9,551 nucleotides of DNA from the NCBI GenBank assembly GCA_964636675.1, contig CAZWUO010000151.1, positions 1-9,551 on the forward strand, read 5' to 3'. Position numbers and translations under genes: made by a program. Of this stretch, positions 6,647 to 9,551 are shown piece by piece (positions within the stretch are counted from its first letter, which is position 1; each line of letters begins with the position of its first letter). The DNA is from JALUUH01 sp964636675. GTDB taxonomy: Bacteria; Pseudomonadota; Gammaproteobacteria; S012-40. The notes under the pieces were generated by a model that saw only the letters and a program-made list of their open reading frames with translations, ran no database searches and was not told the origin of the DNA.

Positions 6647-7099
6647 CTAATGATTTGATGTCATTTTTTCAAGCGCACGAAGCTCTTCGATTAAATGGCT
6701 TAAGCGTTTTTTACCCATTTTTTTTGTGATCTTCTGCTGCGCTTGTCGCCACAATGGTAATGCACTTGCTAACGTCTCGTGCCCACTAGCTGAGAGCTGA
6801 ACCGAGCGGGTACGACGATCCTCTCCGGGTGTGATCACAATCAACTTCTGTTTTTCCAGCGGTTTTAAATTTCGTGTTAACGTCGTTCTATCCATAACCA
6901 ACTTTTCAGCGAGTACGGAGATAGTCAGTAATTGATAGCCTGCAATATTGGCTAAAATGGTAAATTGTGTGCCGCGCAACCCGGTTTCTTGCATGATTTC
7001 GTCATAAACTTGCGTCACCATGCGCGATGCTTTTCGAATGTTGAAACAGACGCACTCTGTACACGGGGCAATCTCTTTTGGCGTTACTTTTTTATACAT
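6647..7099 (-). CDS. MarR-family winged-helix regulator of the RND unit
   Basis: This is 150 residues from the ATG at 7099. The winged-helix core is clear: ISVLAEKLVMDRTTLTRNLKPLEKQKLI (60-87) gives helix-turn-helix and recognition helix, followed by the wing GEDRRTRSVQLSASG (92-106), both classic MarR signatures. Flanking helices (18-45 and 107-147) form the dimer interface. An N-terminal CTECVC (Cys13, Cys16, Cys18) could sense oxidants or bind metal; this is inference. A GTG at 7114 is in frame, but the ATG is preferred because the predicted transcription start falls on its A. The gene leads the four-gene unit, 50 bases upstream of the RND gene. The shared palindromes at both genes indicate that it represses itself and the exporter, probably released by the exporter's substrate or a related small molecule. 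Confidence 0.92.
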   Translation of the reverse strand: MYKKVTPKEIAPCTECVCFNIRKASRMVTQVYDEIMQETGLRGTQFTILANIAGYQLLTISVLAEKLVMDRTTLTRNLKPLEKQKLIVITPGEDRRTRSVQLSASGHETLASALPLWRQAQQKITKKMGKKRLSHLIEELRALEKMTSNH

Positions 7100-7120
7100 A
7101 AAGTGTATATACACTTTATG
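7097..7120. promoter_or_regulatory. perfect 24-bp MarR operator at the marR start
   Basis: Half-site CATAAAGTGTAT (7097-7108) is repeated exactly as its reverse complement at 7109-7120. Size and symmetry fit a MarR dimer site. It covers the predicted -10 box, transcription start and ATG of marR, so bound protein would shut off the gene directly. Confidence 0.8.
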
Positions 7121-7134
7121 ACATGATGCGTCAA
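7099..7134 (-). promoter_or_regulatory. marR promoter, apparently giving a leaderless message
   Basis: On the minus strand, TTGACG (7134-7129) and TATATA (7111-7106) are separated by exactly 17 bases. The usual start position, seven bases after the -10, is 7099, the A of the marR ATG. No Shine-Dalgarno sequence precedes this ATG, which agrees with leaderless translation. Confidence 0.6.
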
Positions 7135-7376
7135 GTTGTCTGGCTTGGTATCCAGCACTTCCTGATTGCTAATACCCAGATAGCGCACATCAAATACGCT
7201 GTAGCAGATGATCCCTAAGACGAGTCCGGCTTGTCATTCTTTAGAAGTTATCATCTAATAACGATATAAATCGCTAAGGATGGCGATCTTCCCTCAGAGT
7301 ACTTTGTTTGCCCATGTTGGTGGGTGTTTACAAATATCTAGCGGACAGTCAAAAGCGTCTGAGCATGGCATAGTTT
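7135..7376. other. intergenic region between marR and the plus-strand lipoprotein gene
   Basis: I see no convincing gene here. On the minus strand a stretch without a start codon (about 7230 down to 7084) reads GIICYSVFDVRYLGISNQEV and runs out of frame into the marR start. It might be a decayed gene end but could be chance. The divergent promoters lie at the two edges. Confidence 0.4.
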
Positions 7377-7404
7377 TTGATAAGTTCGGCGTCTAGTATA
7401 TTCT
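7377..7404 (+). promoter_or_regulatory. candidate promoter of the repeat lipoprotein gene
   Basis: TTGATA (7377-7382) and TATTCT (7399-7404) are 16 bases apart. The start would be near 7411, leaving a leader of about 20 bases that carries the AAGGAG ribosome site. The -10 is only a moderate match. Confidence 0.4.
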
Positions 7405-7430
7405 TATTTACAGGACTTAAGGAGAAAAAT

Positions 7431-8576
7431 ATGTTTAGGAAATCAATGCTTGCAATATCAGTTGCACTTACTGTCTCAGCTTGCTTAGACAGTTCCAGCG
7501 ATGATGGCGGAGTGACTATCGCAACAGGTCAATTTAAAGATGCCAACACCGGGGGAATCAGTTACGTATCAGGTGGTCAATCTGGCATAACTGGCTCAGA
7601 TGGCAGTTTTACATATGAGGTTGGGAAGACAGTTATATTTTCAGTCGGCGCAGTAACTCTAGGGACATCGACTGGAAAATCAGTTGTTACCCCTGTCGAT
7701 TTGGTATCTGATGGCCGTTCAAGCTCTATTGATGTGCAGAATATTGTGCGTTTTCTAATGGTGCTGGATGTTGATGGAGATCCATCGAATGGCATAAATG
7801 TTTCATCGTCTGTTCAAGAGATTGCAGCAAAATGGACACAAATTGACTTTAGTACTGCCGATCTTTCTACAGCGTTAAGCTCCGTTATTTCGGATGCAGC
7901 ATCAGCCGATAATAGAACGCCTGTATTGCCAAGCGCGAGTGCTGCACAGGCGCATTTAGAGTCAACGCTACTCTGTTCATATGCAGGTGCGTTTAAAGGG
8001 AAATTCTCTGGTGGTGACAATGGTAACTTTGGGGTTTTGATAGATGCCTCTAATGGAAATGTGGATGGTGTCGCCTATAGCGTTCCGGAAGATGAGCATA
8101 TAAGCCTTAGTGGTACAACCCCCATTGGCTATGATCAAAATGTTGAATTCGTAAGTGGGAATGCAACTTCAGGTGCTACATTCAGTGGTCAGTTTACCTC
8201 AGTAGATGAAATCACGGGATCGTGGCAGAACTCTATCTTTTCAATTGACGGTAGTTTTTCTGGTTCCAGAATCGGTGGGGCAATAGATGCACAATATCGT
8301 TTCACTGGCAACTATATAGGTAATAATTTTGGGTTGTTTTCCTTTGATGTCAATGATTCAAATAATGTCACAGGCATTGCTTATAGCGTTGCTGGTGATG
8401 AGTCGTTTGCGTTAAGTGGTACTGTTGCAGGAACCACTCTAACAGCAACAGCATCTGATGGTATAGCAATTACTGGAACACTTAATACTGCAACTGGTAG
8501 TCTTAGTGGCACATGGAGTGATTCAGCAGAAGGTTTGTCAGGCACATTTTCTGGCAGTGGGTGTAAACTCAACTAG
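7431..8576 (+). CDS. lipoprotein with N-terminal secreted-protein domain and two tandem beta-repeats
   Basis: This 381-residue protein has an AAGGAG ribosome site six bases before the ATG. The signal peptide ends in a good lipobox, VSAC (Cys18), so an envelope lipoprotein is expected. Residues about 32-178 (GISYVSGGQSGITGSDGSF, then FSVGAVTLGTSTGKSVVTP, then VQNIVRFLMVLDVDGDPSNG) match a domain I recall from many proteobacterial secreted and adhesin-like proteins; its function is unknown. The C-terminal half holds two similar units, about 186-282 and 289-378. Each runs GNFG-type strand, (V)xGxAYSV, GDE or EDE, LSGT, then TGSW or SGTW and GSFSG or GTFSG. The repeat is also visible in the DNA near 8070 and 8380. 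Cys182 and Cys378 bracket the repeat region and could form a disulfide. The protein is rich in Ser, Gly and Thr and low in Lys and Arg, like surface proteins. Its role is unknown. Confidence 0.8.
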   Translation: MFRKSMLAISVALTVSACLDSSSDDGGVTIATGQFKDANTGGISYVSGGQSGITGSDGSFTYEVGKTVIFSVGAVTLGTSTGKSVVTPVDLVSDGRSSSIDVQNIVRFLMVLDVDGDPSNGINVSSSVQEIAAKWTQIDFSTADLSTALSSVISDAASADNRTPVLPSASAAQAHLESTLLCSYAGAFKGKFSGGDNGNFGVLIDASNGNVDGVAYSVPEDEHISLSGTTPIGYDQNVEFVSGNATSGATFSGQFTSVDEITGSWQNSIFSIDGSFSGSRIGGAIDAQYRFTGNYIGNNFGLFSFDVNDSNNVTGIAYSVAGDESFALSGTVAGTTLTATASDGIAITGTLNTATGSLSGTWSDSAEGLSGTFSGSGCKLN

Positions 8577-8578
8577 GG

Positions 8579-8644
8579 CCTAGAGAGCATATTTGTGATT
8601 CCGCAGTTGATCACTCACATGAGGGGTCAACTGCTTTATCTAGG
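8579..8644. terminator. hairpin of facing repeat copies D and E between convergent genes
   Basis: Outer arms CCTAGA (8579-8584) and TCTAGG (8639-8644) and inner arms GCAGTTGA (8603-8610) and TCAACTGC (8627-8634) pair exactly, with bulges between. The structure fills most of the 69-base gap between two convergent stop codons, so a shared terminator is likely. A T-rich TTTATCT follows the inner stem on the plus strand. Confidence 0.5.
8598..8610 (-). repeat. dispersed repeat copy D (partial)
   Basis: On the minus strand it reads TCAACTGCGGAAT, identical to the family core. The match then stops, where other copies continue CTAGG. It pairs with copy E. Confidence 0.65.
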
Positions 8645-8648
8645 ATTA
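8627..8648 (+). repeat. dispersed repeat copy E
   Basis: It reads TCAACTGCTTTATCTAGGAT, following the family core with changes in the middle. Its right end overlaps the stop codon of the minus-strand lipoprotein gene. Confidence 0.65.
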
Positions 8649-9248
8649 TAAGCGCTTGATCCATGGGTTATCTTTGTATGTTTTTTTTATAGCATCAAAA
8701 GCGGTTTTTTCGTCAATTTCAGTCTTACTTATTTTAACATTTGAGAATTCTATTGCACCTGGAGGCCATATTTTCGATGTGCCTTCTGCGGTGATCTTGC
8801 CCATAAATGCAACTTCACCTGCATCTAGTTTAATCGTTGAAGTATTTTTCACCTCATCATTAAAGGGAAATGAATTAGTCATGCTCATGGAAAAAGTGGT
8901 TGTTACCGCACCAGATGCAGAGCTAGTAGAACCGCTTTTAATCGTCAACTGCGCCGCATCGATTTGATAGGTGCCTGGCGCTAAATTCGTGAAATAGAAA
9001 TATTTTCCATTTTTCGCAGTATGTTTTATATTTTCACTATCTTCTTTTCTGAGAATAGTTACAAAATCTGGGCGGTTGGTACCCAGTGCTCTTTCAGCTT
9101 CGACTGAAACAACAATGAGTGAGCTATTAGTATCTGATGGTTTAGGTAATGTGCCCGCGCAACCTACTAAAATAACAATTAACAGAGAAATGAATAGGGG
9201 TTTTATCATTGTTGCATATATCGATGGAAAAATTATTCTGAGGATCAT
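8646..9248 (-). CDS. small lipoprotein with carboxypeptidase-regulatory/DUF2846-like beta-sandwich
   Basis: This is a 200-residue protein. The signal peptide ends in a strong lipobox, LVGC (about residue 30), followed by AGTLPKPSD. In the mature part, SLIVVSVEAERALG begins a beta-sandwich and NGKYFYFTNLAPGTYQIDAA is the 'G-x-Y-x-F-x-x-L-x-P-G-x-Y' hairpin of carboxypeptidase-regulatory-like and DUF2846-like lipoproteins. Later strands (TSTIKLDAGEVAFMGKITAE) complete the fold. The tail is charged (EKTAFDAIKKTYKDNPWIKR). The ATG at 9248 has GGAG eight bases upstream, whereas the internal ATG (MIKPLF) has no ribosome site, so I keep the longer signal peptide. It stands alone and converges on the preceding lipoprotein gene. 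The exact function is not known. Confidence 0.75.
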   Translation of the reverse strand: MILRIIFPSIYATMIKPLFISLLIVILVGCAGTLPKPSDTNSSLIVVSVEAERALGTNRPDFVTILRKEDSENIKHTAKNGKYFYFTNLAPGTYQIDAAQLTIKSGSTSSASGAVTTTFSMSMTNSFPFNDEVKNTSTIKLDAGEVAFMGKITAEGTSKIWPPGAIEFSNVKISKTEIDEKTAFDAIKKTYKDNPWIKRL

Positions 9249-9284
9249 TTTCTTCGCTCCTTAAAGATATAAATCTATTTTTTG

Positions 9285-9298
9285 GTTATCGGGATAAC
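9285..9298. promoter_or_regulatory. operator-like palindrome upstream of the small lipoprotein gene
   Basis: GTTATC and GATAAC are separated by GG, a perfect 6-2-6 inverted repeat about 37 bases before the start codon. AT-rich sequence with a possible -10 (TATATC, minus strand) lies between it and the gene. It may be a regulator site; the protein is unknown. Confidence 0.4.
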
Positions 9299-9476
9299 AT
9301 GAATTGACTTTAGAAAATTTATTCGATACTGCTCAGAATGTGTAAAATAATTCTAATGTGTTTGCAAGAGCCAAGTTGCTGAAATTGAGTCGCGAGATGT
9401 AATGTTGGCACTGGATGAATTCGAAAAACAAGCTCATTTGTTTTCTCATCAATCGCTTAACGATGCCTCATAGCGG

Positions 9477-9500
9477 TTAACTGCGGAATCTAGGATGATA
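9477..9500 (+). repeat. dispersed repeat copy F
   Basis: It begins TTAACTGCGGAATCTAGGAT and continues GATA, as copy B does. It is the copy closest to the inferred consensus and lies alone in the right intergenic region. Confidence 0.75.
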
Positions 9501-9551
9501 TACCCGTGGCGTTATAGATTTAGGCCTTATTACACGCCCTATTCCTTCCAT

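Larger units (their letters stand above)
9249..9551. other. intergenic region to the window edge, no convincing gene
   Basis: It holds an operator-like palindrome near the lipoprotein promoter region and repeat copy F. A 24-codon plus-strand frame (ATG near 9400, stop at 9471-9473) and a minus-strand frame open from the right edge to a stop at 9477-9479 are too short to call. Confidence 0.5.

Noticed and set aside
7084..7230. Minus-strand frame reading GIICYSVFDVRYLGISNQEV, possible gene remnant
   Set aside because: It has no start codon or ribosome site, runs out of frame into the marR start, and I cannot link it to a family.
9402..9473. 24-codon plus-strand frame (MLALDEFEKQAHLFSHQS) before repeat copy F
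   Set aside because: It is very short, with no clear ribosome-binding site and no known family.
9477..9551. Minus-strand frame open from the right edge, ending in repeat copy F
   Set aside because: Only 25 codons are visible and the end is repeat-derived; a gene entering from the right cannot be judged.
1..9551. CRISPR array, tRNA or rRNA genes, or a transposase
   Set aside because: No regularly spaced direct repeats, tRNA-like cloverleaf or transposase motif was seen by eye.

Overview
This window comes from a Gram-negative bacterium, most likely a gammaproteobacterium of moderate to low GC. The signs are lipoprotein signal peptides, an outer-membrane beta-barrel protein, an RND permease with periplasmic and outer-membrane partners, and a VapBC module of the enterobacterial MvpAT/VapBC type. 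The species cannot be named from the sequence.

Layout, left to right. (1) 1-490, plus strand: the end of a vapB antitoxin gene and a complete vapC toxin gene. (2) 587-1990: a minus-strand gene (619-1911) for a secreted lipoprotein whose sequence shows five propeller blades, resembling GH43/GH32-type glycosidase folds. It is bracketed by inverted copies of a ~25-bp repeat. (3) 2166-7099, minus strand: a four-gene transcription unit read in the order marR regulator, RND/MMPL permease, LolA-like periplasmic protein, outer-membrane beta-barrel protein. This looks like a regulated route for a lipid or other hydrophobic cargo between inner and outer membranes. (4) 7431-8576, plus strand: a lipoprotein with an N-terminal secreted-protein domain and two tandem beta-rich repeats. 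It converges on (5) 8646-9248, minus strand: a small lipoprotein with a carboxypeptidase-regulatory-like or DUF2846-like beta-sandwich. (6) 9249-9551 has no convincing gene, but holds an operator-like palindrome and another copy of the repeat.

The best regulatory story is the marR unit. A perfect 24-bp palindrome (7097-7120) covers the -10 element of a good sigma-70 promoter, and the predicted transcription start falls on the A of the marR ATG. The message would therefore be leaderless and autorepressed. A diverged copy of the same operator (6610-6631) lies just upstream of the RND gene, so one regulator probably controls the whole export unit. A separate perfect 34-bp palindrome is built into the signal-peptide codons of the outer-membrane gene and would fold as an mRNA hairpin close to its start.

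The other thread is a dispersed repeat with core CAACTGCGGAATCTAGGA. It has six copies here, all at gene boundaries. Two pairs of copies face each other to form hairpins (1934-1983 and 8579-8644). I do not recognise it as a named family; REP/MITE-like elements or ends of a mobile cassette are both possible.
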